A stretch of 45,684 nt of DNA from CAYWVO01 sp964461835 (GTDB lineage: Bacteria > Zixibacteria > MSB-5A5 > WJJR01 > JAJRUJ01): contig CAYWVO010000027.1 in NCBI GenBank assembly GCA_964461835.1, positions 1 to 45,684 on the forward strand, read 5' to 3'. Shown here in pieces: positions 21,603 through 29,817 of this stretch (the first letter of the stretch is position 1; each line of letters begins with the position of its first letter). Both the position numbers and the translations under genes were made by a program. The notes beneath the pieces are model-generated. The model had not been told where the DNA came from. It did not search any database and saw only the letters and a list, made by a program, of their open reading frames with translations.

Positions 21603-23471
21603 CTACGGAATCCGCAGGCGTGTGCCGGGGTAGATGCGTTTGGGATTCCGTAAGTTATTTGCGGCCATGATATCGTGTACCCTGACCCCGAATTCCGCCG
21701 CGATTTCTGAAATCGTATCGCCGCGCTTAATAGTGTACCAGCGAGTTGCTCCGGTGGGCTGTTCTTTGCCGGGAATCTTAATCCAGCGACCGGCAAGCAG
21801 CGGGTCACTGGGCCGCATGCCATTTGCCTTCCGCAAGGCAGATATCGTTACGTTAAAGTCCCGGCTGAGATGCCAGAGCGTCTCACCCCGCTTAACAAAG
21901 TACTTGCCGTCCTCGGTAACCGTGCGTGATCGGCCGCGATACGCATACGATCCCCCGGAAACCGGGACTGGAATTGTCAGAACCTGCCCGATGTATATGC
22001 GATGACGCGAGCGCAACTTGTTCGCGTCAACAATCGCGCGTTGCGAGACGCCATACCGACCGGCGATACTGGAAATAGTCTCGCCCCGCCGGACCCGGTG
22101 GCGAGTCCACTGTGCACGGCTGGACTTGGGGAGGTCGGGATAGACCGAGGCAAATTTAGAACCCAATCCGGCGGGCACCCGCAGGGAGTATTTCTCTGTC
22201 CCCGGCGGCGTGACCCCGCGCAGCAATTCGGGATTGAGCGCCTGCAATTCGTCCTTACTGATGCCTAACGCCCGCGCTACTTCTTTAAGTTCGAGCGGCT
22301 TCTCGGTAACCACCACATCGAACACCACCGGCGGATCATATTCGATACCGGTAAACCCAAATCGCTCTGGTTCCTTGGCAATCATGACGGCCGCCATAAA
22401 CAACGGGACATAATTGCGGGTCTGCTTGCGCAGCCGCAATTTCCAGAAGTCATCAGTCCGCTGCCGCCGCATTTGCCGGGCGACACGCCCCTCTCCCCCA
22501 TTATAAGAGGCCAGGGCCAGTTCCCAGGAGTCAAATTGTTCGTAGAGTTTCTTGAGGTAACCGCAGGCAGCGTGTGTGGCTTTCACGAAATCACGGCGTT
22601 CATCGCGCCACCAGGAGCGGTTCAATCCGTACATTCTTCCTGTCGAAGAAATGAACTGCCACATCCCCGAAGCATGTGCATAGGAGTAGGCCTTTGGGTT
22701 GTAACCACTTTCGATGAGCGGCAGATAGACCAAATCCGACGGGAGTCCATGTTGTTCAATAATTTCCCGCATCATCGGGATATATCCCCCGGAACGACGC
22801 AGATATTGTTCCATCGGCTTTCGTGCAATCGTCTGAAAATACACAATACAATTTTTTACTTTTTCGTTCAGTACGATAGGCACGTTGTAGGTGATCTCTT
22901 CAACTTCCTCTGGTTCCGGCGTTTCGGCCATGGTGTCCTGGTAATCACGGAGATTTTCCAGACTCTCAAACCGCAGGAGAAATGCCGCCATGGAAGATTC
23001 GGATGAAAGCCCGCCCATCGAGGCCAGCGTATACTGATAATCGCCGGCAATTTCGCCGAGCAAGATTTCGAATTGTTCCGATAACTCGGGAGTCTCGACG
23101 TTAGCTAAGTCGATGGTAGCCAGGATTTCGGTAGCTTTCTCGAAATTGTACTGTGCTTCTTCCCACTCGGCGTTTTGGTTGGCTTCAACACCAAGTGCAT
23201 AATACTGTTCCGCTTCCAGAAAGAGGCGGGTAATCTCTGCCTCAAAGTCTTCAACCGTTATTTCATCGGTTGAGTTGGCAGGACTTGTTGAATCGGCGGT
23301 GGTTAGGTTGAGCGAGTCAGCTTCAGGGGTTTCGATTTGATCACCTGATGACGTGGCGCTCGCATCATCACGGGCAAGGTCGGCGCGTGTTCCGGACCGC
23401 AAACACCCTGCGCAGAAGAAAAGCGCGATGACTGCGAGTACCCTCCAAGTTCGCAATTTTAGTCTTAACAT
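21603..23471 (-). CDS. mltD: MltD-type lytic transglycosylase with three LysM domains
   Basis: The product cleaves peptidoglycan glycan strands. From the ATG at 23471 it has 622 residues and a lipoprotein signal with lipobox CAGC. An acidic helical region (about residues 25-230) is followed by an SLT domain whose catalytic Glu is in LIESGYNPKAYSYAHASGMW. Three C-terminal LysM peptidoglycan-binding modules begin at HRVRRGETISSIA, YFVKRGETLWHLS and YTIKRGDTISEIA. An in-frame ATG at 23510 would add 13 charged residues before the signal peptide and is less likely. Neither start has a strong ribosome-binding site. The good promoter at 23610-23637 drives it, with sppA downstream. Confidence 0.92.
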   Translation of the reverse strand: MLRLKLRTWRVLAVIALFFCAGCLRSGTRADLARDDASATSSGDQIETPEADSLNLTTADSTSPANSTDEITVEDFEAEITRLFLEAEQYYALGVEANQNAEWEEAQYNFEKATEILATIDLANVETPELSEQFEILLGEIAGDYQYTLASMGGLSSESSMAAFLLRFESLENLRDYQDTMAETPEPEEVEEITYNVPIVLNEKVKNCIVYFQTIARKPMEQYLRRSGGYIPMMREIIEQHGLPSDLVYLPLIESGYNPKAYSYAHASGMWQFISSTGRMYGLNRSWWRDERRDFVKATHAACGYLKKLYEQFDSWELALASYNGGEGRVARQMRRQRTDDFWKLRLRKQTRNYVPLFMAAVMIAKEPERFGFTGIEYDPPVVFDVVVTEKPLELKEVARALGISKDELQALNPELLRGVTPPGTEKYSLRVPAGLGSKFASVYPDLPKSSRAQWTRHRVRRGETISSIAGRYGVSQRAIVDANKLRSRHRIYIGQVLTIPVPVSGGSYAYRGRSRTVTEDGKYFVKRGETLWHLSRDFNVTISALRKANGMRPSDPLLAGRWIKIPGKEQPTGATRWYTIKRGDTISEIAAEFGVRVHDIMAANNLRNPKRIYPGTRLRIP

Positions 23472-23609
23472 CTGTTCCCGCACCAGCTTGAGTTCATCTT
23501 CCGCATCCATGCTTGTTTTCGGATATTTCTCGCAGACAAATTAGCACAAAACCCGTCTTACCCTCCGATGGTTCACTCGCTGTACCCCCTTTCTGCCGTA
23601 ACTCGTTGC

Positions 23610-23637
23610 TATATATTCGCAAAAACCTAATTGTCAA
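23610..23637 (-). promoter_or_regulatory. Promoter of mltD
   Basis: Minus-strand TTGACA (complement of 23632-23637), a 16-base spacer and TATATA (complement of 23610-23615). About 100-140 bases separate it from the start codon. Confidence 0.6.
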
Positions 23638-23813
23638 GCAGATTTCTACCTTCTTGGCTCATCTCACTTGAATGGTTGCAGCAGGATGAATGCACGAAAG
23701 TCAGAAACCACCCTGACCGGCAAGCACACCATCAGTTCAAGTATTACTTTTCGCAAGAGGCTATAACTCTTTTTCAGTTAAGGATATTTCACTCACATTT
23801 GATTCATTCGACT

Positions 23814-24728
23814 TTACTGTAAGTGGCTGAAAATGCTCTCAACTGTGGCTTCTCCCGGTGATAACCAGATTACCTGTTCCTGGTTTCGAAACCAGGTACG
23901 TTGACGTTTCGCGTACTGTCGGGTGCTGGTCTTAATTTTTTCTACCGCCTCAACTTGACTTGTTTTGCCCACCAGGTAATCCACTGCCTCGCGGTACCCG
24001 ACACTTTTTAATCCGGGCGCTGATGGTGGTAACCCGGATTCCATCAGGGTCTTTACTTCTGTAAATAGTCCTCGATTAACCATCAACCCCGTGCGTCTGG
24101 CGATTCTCTCGTGCAGCTTCTCGCGTGGCCAATCAATACCAAAAAGCACGAAATCCCATTCGGGAGCCGCATATTCTCCTCTATCTTGTACGGCAGTAAG
24201 CGGTTTGCCGGTCACATAAAAAACCTCCAGGGCCCTTACCAACCGCTGGCGGTTTGTCGGGCCGATTCGCCTGGCGGCCTCGGGATCGACCTGTTCCAGT
24301 TGTTCAAAGACCGAATCCCAACCATCACGGTCAGCCAGCTCATTAATATACTTACGCACCTCTTGATTCGCTCCCGGACCGCGAAATAATCCTCCCTTCA
24401 ATGCCCGCAAATACAATCCCGTCCCTCCGGCAATAATTGGCAGTCGATTCTCATTCAGTGTATCCCGAATAATCTCGCCAGCGGTCTCCGCGTATTGATA
24501 CGCCGAGTATGATTCAGTTGGTTCAATGATATCGATCATGGCATAATCATATTGGGCAATAAGTTCGGGTGGCGGTTTGGCGGTTCCGATATTCAGGCGC
24601 CGGTAAATTTTCCGGGAATCCAAGCAAATGATTCGTCCGCCGGTTCGATCCGCCACAGCCCTGGCCAACGATGATTTCCCCGAGGCGGTGGCGCCGACTA
24701 TGACCGGTATCATGGGCTTACTTGGCAT
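23814..24728 (-). CDS. miaA: tRNA dimethylallyltransferase
   Basis: MiaA adds a dimethylallyl group to A37 of tRNAs reading codons that begin with U. The 304-residue protein has the P-loop GATASGKSS at its N-terminus, DSRKIYRRLNIGTAKP (usually DSxQVYRxxDIGTAKP), IAGGTGLYLRAL, the RRIGPTNRQRLVRALEV helix and the C-terminal TRQYAKRQRTWFRNQ. I start at the ATG at 24728; an upstream TTG two codons earlier is possible. It is divergent from the SLC13 gene, with about 85 bases between start codons. About 180 bases of featureless sequence separate it from the mltD promoter. Confidence 0.95.
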   Translation of the reverse strand: MPSKPMIPVIVGATASGKSSLARAVADRTGGRIICLDSRKIYRRLNIGTAKPPPELIAQYDYAMIDIIEPTESYSAYQYAETAGEIIRDTLNENRLPIIAGGTGLYLRALKGGLFRGPGANQEVRKYINELADRDGWDSVFEQLEQVDPEAARRIGPTNRQRLVRALEVFYVTGKPLTAVQDRGEYAAPEWDFVLFGIDWPREKLHERIARRTGLMVNRGLFTEVKTLMESGLPPSAPGLKSVGYREAVDYLVGKTSQVEAVEKIKTSTRQYAKRQRTWFRNQEQVIWLSPGEATVESIFSHLQ

Positions 24729-24815
24729 TATCAAAACCGCCAGTTGTTACCTTTTTCATTGCCAGTCCGGCCCGCACGTTGTAACTCGTTGCTGGTACGA
24801 ATTGTTGGTGGACAA

Positions 24816-26333
24816 ATGCAGCACACGCGGGTTTCATCCTTTCGACTCAGCGGCTTCCTCGCCGGGATTATCGCATTTCTCATCTTTGTATTTGATTTCA
24901 TCCCGCTCGGGCTTACCGATGCGGGGCGCCTTGCGGCGGCGGTCATCTCGTTAATGGCAATCTGGTGGATCAGTCTTGCCGTGCCCCTTGCCGTCACCTC
25001 ACTTGTTCCCATGGCCGCTTTCCCGCTATTGGGCGTGATGCCTTCCATCCAGGTCGCCAAGTACTACGCCAACAATAACATATTTCTCTTTCTGGGGGGA
25101 TTTATTATTGCGCTCGCGATCGAGCGGTGGGGATTGCATCGCCGCATATCGCTTTGGCTGATGATGCTGTTCAGCGGCAGTCCGTCGGCGATCGTGCTGG
25201 GGTTTTTATGTGTTTCCGCCTTATTGTCGATGTGGATTTCCAATACTGCGACGGCCATGATGATGCTGCCAATTGGGATGGCCGTCGTAGGCCGTCTCTC
25301 GGACCGCCATCCAACCCTGGGATATACTTTCGGCCCCGCATTGATGTTGGCGATCGCCTATGGTGCGTCGATTGGGGGCATCGCCACGCCGATCGGCACA
25401 CCCCCGAACATCGAATTTGCCGGCCAATTTGCCCAGCGGTATCCGGATGCTCCCCCGATTACGTTCTTCCGCTGGCTTAAAGTCTTTGCGCCATTGACAA
25501 TCATTCTTCTTCCATTGACCTGGTTCGTTCTGACCAAGGTGGCTTTCCGTTTCGGGAAGACCAGTGCCTTCGGTCGCGACGTGATTCGCTCCCAATACCG
25601 GCAACTGGGCCCGATCACCGCACCGGAATTGCGGGTGTTGCTTATTTTTATCAGCACCGCGTTGCTCTGGATTTTCCGTAACAATATTTCACTGGGCGAC
25701 TTAACGATACCGGGTTGGGGCAATCTTTTGCCCCGACCGGGCCACCTGCATGATGCAAGCGTTGCCATTTTTATGGCCGTTCTCCTGTTTATCCTTCCCG
25801 CCGGTGCAAAGAAGAAAAAACAACGGTTAATGGACTGGGAGACTGCCTTGAAAGTACCTTGGGAAATTCTCATCCTTTTCGGTGGCGGGTTTGCCATTGC
25901 CGGGGCCTTTGCGCACACCGGCCTGGACCGCAGTATCGCGGGGGCACTGGAGCCAATCATCGGGGATATCGGCTTATGGCCCATGATTCTCATTGTCTGC
26001 CTGTTTGTGACGTTTCTGACAGAGTTGACTTCCAATACCGCCACGGCGGCCACCTTGATTCCCATCATGGCAGCCAGTGGGTTGGCGATCGGGGTCAATC
26101 CGCTCTTATTAATGATACCCGCAACGATCTCGGCGTCGTGCGCATTCATGCTGCCGGTGGCCACACCGCCGAACGCGATTGCGTTTGGCTCCGGGCAGAT
26201 TACCATGGGGCAAATGGTGCGAACCGGATTGATCCTCAATATTTTGATTGCGCTCATCGTCGCGACCTACCTCCATTTCGCCTTGCTGCCGTTTTGGGGC
26301 ATGGAAACCGCGCTCCCGGCCTGGGCTCAGTAG
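24816..26333 (+). CDS. SLC13/DASS-family sodium-coupled anion transporter
   Basis: The 505-residue inner-membrane protein has about 11-12 hydrophobic helices. The two SNT signature motifs of the DASS family are present: WISNTATAMMMLP in the first half and LTSNTATAATLIPI in the second. These coordinate sodium and the carboxylate in dicarboxylate/citrate/sulfate importers. PIGTPPN and PVATPPNAIAFGSG are the accompanying repeat-related loops. The likely substrate is a di- or tricarboxylate, but sulfate or phosphate cannot be excluded. I start at the ATG at 24816, preceded by GGTGGA. The frame extends upstream to a TTG with no support. Confidence 0.9.
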   Translation: MQHTRVSSFRLSGFLAGIIAFLIFVFDFIPLGLTDAGRLAAAVISLMAIWWISLAVPLAVTSLVPMAAFPLLGVMPSIQVAKYYANNNIFLFLGGFIIALAIERWGLHRRISLWLMMLFSGSPSAIVLGFLCVSALLSMWISNTATAMMMLPIGMAVVGRLSDRHPTLGYTFGPALMLAIAYGASIGGIATPIGTPPNIEFAGQFAQRYPDAPPITFFRWLKVFAPLTIILLPLTWFVLTKVAFRFGKTSAFGRDVIRSQYRQLGPITAPELRVLLIFISTALLWIFRNNISLGDLTIPGWGNLLPRPGHLHDASVAIFMAVLLFILPAGAKKKKQRLMDWETALKVPWEILILFGGGFAIAGAFAHTGLDRSIAGALEPIIGDIGLWPMILIVCLFVTFLTELTSNTATAATLIPIMAASGLAIGVNPLLLMIPATISASCAFMLPVATPPNAIAFGSGQITMGQMVRTGLILNILIALIVATYLHFALLPFWGMETALPAWAQ

Positions 26334-26488
26334 GCCGCTGTAGACTATCAACTTCGTAACCAATTGTATAATTATTAGTTAACTGACCGAAAAAATCTTA
26401 CTCTTTTGGTAATATTTATGCAACGAAATGGCAATTGGCGCGTTTAATACACAAACAGGAGAGAAAAACCCTAATTCGGAGGTCTGAC

Positions 26489-26944
26489 ATGAAGGGAATG
26501 ATCACCAGAAACACCGCAACGTTGTTCTTCTCCGTTATCTTTCTAGCTGCCGTTTTTGCGTTTGCCTCCGGCGACGCGATGGCATGTGGTGAAAAATCTG
26601 GGGCGCAGAAAGCCTCGGTAGAAACCAAGGCTGATGCCACGCAGGCCTCCGCCGACAACAGCGGTTGTAGCAAAGCTAAGACCAATGCCATCAAAGCCGG
26701 CGTCAGCGGTTGCTCCAAGGGCGCCAAGGCTATCAAAGCTGATGCGGCCGAAAAGACCTGCACCAAGGAAGAGTGCGTCGCGAAGCTGATGGCCGACGGT
26801 ATGAGCCGTGAAGAAGCCGAAGCCGCCTATGAAAAGTGTGCGGCCAAGTGTGCGAAGAGCAAGAACTTGAAAGCTGAGAACAAGAAGACTGCCGACAAGG
26901 ACCTGGTCAAGGCGGCATCCGCCTCCGAGCCGATCAACCAGTAA
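26489..26944 (+). CDS. Secreted Cys-rich protein with one C-x4-C helical repeat
   Basis: The 151-residue precursor has a signal peptide (hydrophobic FFSVIFLAAVFAFASG, cleavage near residue 30, DAMAC). The mature protein is Ala/Lys-rich with eight cysteines. Residues 91-117 form a repeat: C-x4-C-x7-G-[ML]-[ST]-x2-E-[AV]-E-x2-Y (CTKEECVAKL, then GMSREEAEAAYEKC). The next gene encodes two more copies without gaps, so the two are paralogs. I do not recognise the family. A paired-Cys helical module outside the cytoplasm could bind metal or form disulfides; this is inference. CGGAGG precedes the ATG and a strong terminator follows. Confidence 0.8.
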   Translation: MKGMITRNTATLFFSVIFLAAVFAFASGDAMACGEKSGAQKASVETKADATQASADNSGCSKAKTNAIKAGVSGCSKGAKAIKADAAEKTCTKEECVAKLMADGMSREEAEAAYEKCAAKCAKSKNLKAENKKTADKDLVKAASASEPINQ

Positions 26945-26971
26945 CTGTTTACGAAATATTGCGAATTTTAC

Positions 26972-27002
26972 CCCCCGGATCATTATGGTCCGGGGGTTTT
27001 TT
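26972..27002 (+). terminator. Intrinsic terminator
   Basis: CCCCCGGA (26972-26979) and TCCGGGGG (26989-26996), then six T residues. Confidence 0.92.
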
Positions 27003-27073
27003 GTGCGTGCCCCAAGAAGGATCGCAAAAGATCTCAAAAACTTAGCATTTTTCTATCTTTTATACGTTTTTTC

Positions 27074-27103
27074 TTGATCCTATTCCCCGATTGAATGTAT
27101 TAT
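27074..27103 (+). promoter_or_regulatory. Promoter of the second Cys-rich gene
   Basis: TTGATC (27074-27079), an 18-base spacer and TATTAT (27098-27103). The leader to the ATG is about 40 bases. The terminator upstream shows that the two paralogs are separate transcription units. Confidence 0.55.
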
Positions 27104-27150
27104 AGAGCCAAGTACGAGAACGAGACGAACCGCAATATGGGAGGTACTAC

Positions 27151-27711
27151 ATGAATCGCAGTGCTCGGATCGTTTTTCTTTCCATTCTCAGCCTTGCACT
27201 GGTCGCTTTGATCACGAACGTCGGTTTTGCCGGTCCGGGATGCGCGGGCGCCTCAAAGGATGCGGCACACTCCTGCGCCAAGACCTGTGCCGCTGTCCAT
27301 GCAGAAAAGGCCTCCGTGGAGGTGAAGACACCGGCAAAGGAAGCCTTGAACTGCCACGCCGACGGAGAAACCTGCTCGCAAGAAGAATGCATCGCCAGGT
27401 GTGTTGCCATGGGCATGAGCAAAGAAGAAGCGGAAGCCTGTTATGAAAAGTATCACAGCGCCACCGCGACCAAGGCTGCCGCCCATGCCGATTGCCCGGC
27501 GCACAAGACCGACGCTGCCAAAACTTCAATGGCGGATTGTACCAAGACCTGCACAAAGGAAACGTGTATTACGAAACTGGTCAAAGCCGGTCTTACCCAA
27601 AAGGAAGTGGAAGCGCAGTATGCAGCCTGCCACGCTGACGGCAATTGTTCCGGCAAGACCAAGGGTGTCTGTTGCGCCGAAGCACTCCTGAAAAAGACCG
27701 GCGCAGAATAA
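27151..27711 (+). CDS. Secreted Cys-rich protein with two C-x4-C helical repeats
   Basis: The 186-residue precursor has a signal peptide ending near NVGFAG (residue 27). The mature chain has some 18 cysteines. Two copies of the 27-residue repeat are at residues 75-101 (CSQEECIARC, GMSKEEAEACYEKY) and 134-160 (CTKETCITKL, GLTQKEVEAQYAAC). They match the copy in the neighbouring gene position for position. Between them lies an Ala/His/Asp/Lys segment with single cysteines (HADCPAHKTDAAK). A CC pair is near the C-terminus (VCCAEAL). Many Cys plus His suggest metal binding or heavy disulfide bonding. It has its own promoter, GGGAGG site and terminator. Not a family I recognise. Confidence 0.8.
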   Translation: MNRSARIVFLSILSLALVALITNVGFAGPGCAGASKDAAHSCAKTCAAVHAEKASVEVKTPAKEALNCHADGETCSQEECIARCVAMGMSKEEAEACYEKYHSATATKAAAHADCPAHKTDAAKTSMADCTKTCTKETCITKLVKAGLTQKEVEAQYAACHADGNCSGKTKGVCCAEALLKKTGAE

Positions 27712-27737
27712 CGAATATTGCACACTCTGAGTTTTGG

Positions 27738-27765
27738 ACGGCCCCGGTAACGGGGCCGTTTTTTT
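27738..27765 (+). terminator. Intrinsic terminator
   Basis: ACGGCCCCG (27738-27746) and CGGGGCCGT (27751-27759) around a 4-base loop, followed by a T tract. Confidence 0.92.
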
Positions 27766-27837
27766 GCGCTGTCAGAGCTTTTCCGCGTCGGGACAATCTC
27801 GATATCAATTTTCGGGTAAAATCTATATTTTGCGCCG

Positions 27838-28722
27838 GTGGCGCCGAGGAGACAGACATCGGTCCAAGGGATGATCACGATCCCGCTGGCTGCCCTGGCG
27901 GTTAGTTGGGGGTCAATCTTTATTCGCCTGGCCGAGGCACCCTCCCTCGTGATCGCCTTCTACCGGATGACCTTCGCGACACTGATTCTCCTTCCCTGGG
28001 TAATCGGCCCGGCTCGCCTGCATTTCGGCAAGTTTGACCGACGAACGCTTTTGCAATCGCTGTTGTCCGGATTTTTCCTCGCCCTGCACTTTGCGTTCTG
28101 GATCTCCTCGCTGGAATTTACGCCGGTCGCCAACTCAGTGATGCTGGTCTCGACTGCTCCTGTGTTTGCCGCTGTTTTCGGACAGGCACTCCGCACCGAA
28201 CGACCCCACCCCTTATCGTATCTCGCAATCGTTGTTGCGATGCTGGGAGGTCTACTAATTGTCGGCGGGGATATGGAACTGGCGCCGGACCAGTTTCTTG
28301 GTGACGTGCTGGCGCTCGCCGGGGCGGTCATGGTCGCCGGGTATTTTATGCTGGGCCGGCTCATCCAGCGGACCGTACCGGTCTTCCCCTATATCCTTGT
28401 CGCTTATGGGTCCTCCGCGGTGTTCCTTGGTTTGATTGCGCTGATCGCCGGCAAACCATTCGTTGGGTATTCCGCATCTACCTGGCTGTATATGCTGCTG
28501 CTGGCGCTGGTGGCCTCCGTGATCGGACATTCGTTATATAATCGTGCACTGCGCTTTTATAAAGCGCATGTGGTGGGGGTCAGCATTCTTGCTGAGCCGG
28601 TCGGCGCGACTATTCTGGCCTATTTCATTCTGGCTGAGACCCCACCCTGGTACGCACTGTTGGGAGCCATCCCGATCTTCGGCGGGGTCGCCTGGGTCTT
28701 TTATCTCGAGCGGGATATCTAA
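27838..28722 (+). CDS. EamA/DMT-family transporter (first of a tandem pair)
   Basis: The protein of up to 294 residues has ten hydrophobic helices in two EamA halves, split by a loop near residue 145. Segments include VSWGSIFIRLAEAPSLVIAFYRM in helices 1-2, SNSVMLVSTAPVFAAVFG-like packing in helix 4 and VGVSILAEPVGATILAYFIL in the second half. The start is uncertain: GTG at 27838 lacks a ribosome-binding site, and the ATG at 27871 has AAGGG touching it, but comparison with the neighbouring paralog favours the longer form. The stop is 14 bases before the paralog's ATG, so the two are one operon. They may work as a pair, but EamA proteins can also act alone. Confidence 0.85.
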   Translation: MAPRRQTSVQGMITIPLAALAVSWGSIFIRLAEAPSLVIAFYRMTFATLILLPWVIGPARLHFGKFDRRTLLQSLLSGFFLALHFAFWISSLEFTPVANSVMLVSTAPVFAAVFGQALRTERPHPLSYLAIVVAMLGGLLIVGGDMELAPDQFLGDVLALAGAVMVAGYFMLGRLIQRTVPVFPYILVAYGSSAVFLGLIALIAGKPFVGYSASTWLYMLLLALVASVIGHSLYNRALRFYKAHVVGVSILAEPVGATILAYFILAETPPWYALLGAIPIFGGVAWVFYLERDI

Positions 28723-28736
28723 CCAATGAGGTTGTG

Positions 28737-29639
28737 ATGATCAGCTGGAAACAGGCTCTCTTATTACCGCTGGCCGCCTTTGTGTTGTCCTGGACGCCCA
28801 TTTTCGTCCGTCTGGCCGCAGCCGGCGGTATGCCCTCGTTGATTATCGCTTTTGACCGGATGGTGATCACGTCGACCATCCTGGTTATCTATGTAGCGCT
28901 CTTTCACCGAAAAGATCTCGTCAGTTTCAGCCCAAAAGCCTGGCGCTCGGCGATCATTGCCGGTGGCTTCTTCAGTATCCATATCATTGCTTACGTGACG
29001 GCGGTCTCTCATACCACGGTGGCGAATTCAATGCTTTTGCTGGCGACGACGCCGATTTTCGCCGCGGTATTGGGGCATTTATTTCTGCGGGAAAAACCGC
29101 ATCCCCTCTCGTATGCCGGAATCGTGCTGACCATTATCGGGACGGCATTAGTTGTCTGGGGCGACCTGCGTTGGCGGCCACAGCACATGTACGGCGATAT
29201 CCTGGCGTTATCGGCCGCCATCCTGAGTGGCGCATATCTGTTGGCGCGCCGAACCGTACCTGCGGGTGACCGCAAAAAGTTTATTCCGTATATCACGATT
29301 ATGTACACTGCTGCCACCGTCCTCATGCTCGGTATCGTCGTGGCACGAGGCAAGACCGCAGCGGTGGTGGGTTACTCGGCGGAGACGTGGCTCTGGGTGG
29401 CCTGTCTGGCAATCGGCAGTACGATTATCGGCCATTCCCTGTTCAACAAAGCGTTGGACTACTTCAAAGCTCATGTGGTAGGTTCCTGGATTCTCACCGA
29501 ACCGGTCATTTCGGCGATAATCGCAGCACTTGTCCTTTATGAAGCTATCAATCCGCACATTCTGTGGGGCGTGGTACCGATTTATCTCGGGGTTATCTGG
29601 ATTTTGCGACTGGAAGGGTCGTCCGCACCGAAGGGCTAA
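28737..29639 (+). CDS. EamA/DMT-family transporter (second of a tandem pair)
   Basis: The 300-residue paralog of the preceding gene shares its layout: LSWTPIFVRLAAAGGMPSLIIAFDRM at the N-terminus, HTTVANSMLLLATTPIFAAVLG in helix 4, HVVGSWILTEPVISAIIAAL and a short charged C-terminal tail. I start at the ATG at 28737 because GAGG lies five bases upstream. A GTG one codon earlier is possible. The substrate is unknown. The pair is followed by a promoter for an unrelated gene, so the transcription unit probably ends here, although no hairpin terminator is visible. Confidence 0.87.
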   Translation: MISWKQALLLPLAAFVLSWTPIFVRLAAAGGMPSLIIAFDRMVITSTILVIYVALFHRKDLVSFSPKAWRSAIIAGGFFSIHIIAYVTAVSHTTVANSMLLLATTPIFAAVLGHLFLREKPHPLSYAGIVLTIIGTALVVWGDLRWRPQHMYGDILALSAAILSGAYLLARRTVPAGDRKKFIPYITIMYTAATVLMLGIVVARGKTAAVVGYSAETWLWVACLAIGSTIIGHSLFNKALDYFKAHVVGSWILTEPVISAIIAALVLYEAINPHILWGVVPIYLGVIWILRLEGSSAPKG

Positions 29640-29685
29640 TCGCCCCCCACAACTCGAATTTCCCAATCAGAACGCCAGTATACCG

Positions 29686-29714
29686 TTGGCGGAGCTTCGT
29701 TGTTCTGCTATATT
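29686..29714 (+). promoter_or_regulatory. Promoter of the fused sheath gene
   Basis: TTGGCG (29686-29691), a 17-base spacer ending TGC, then TATATT (29709-29714). It therefore has a -35, an optimal spacer and an extended -10. The leader to the ATG is about 97 bases. Confidence 0.65.
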
Positions 29715-29817
29715 GTCCTCCCTTGAGAAAGGACAGACGCGAAACGGTAATCGGGGATCACAGATTCACTGAGTATGCGACACTCCGGACAAACCCCGCA
29801 GACCGAAGGGATATCAG

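Noticed and set aside
25358..26257. A 299-codon minus-strand frame
   Set aside because: It is a shadow of the SLC13 gene, with composition explained by the complement of hydrophobic codons.
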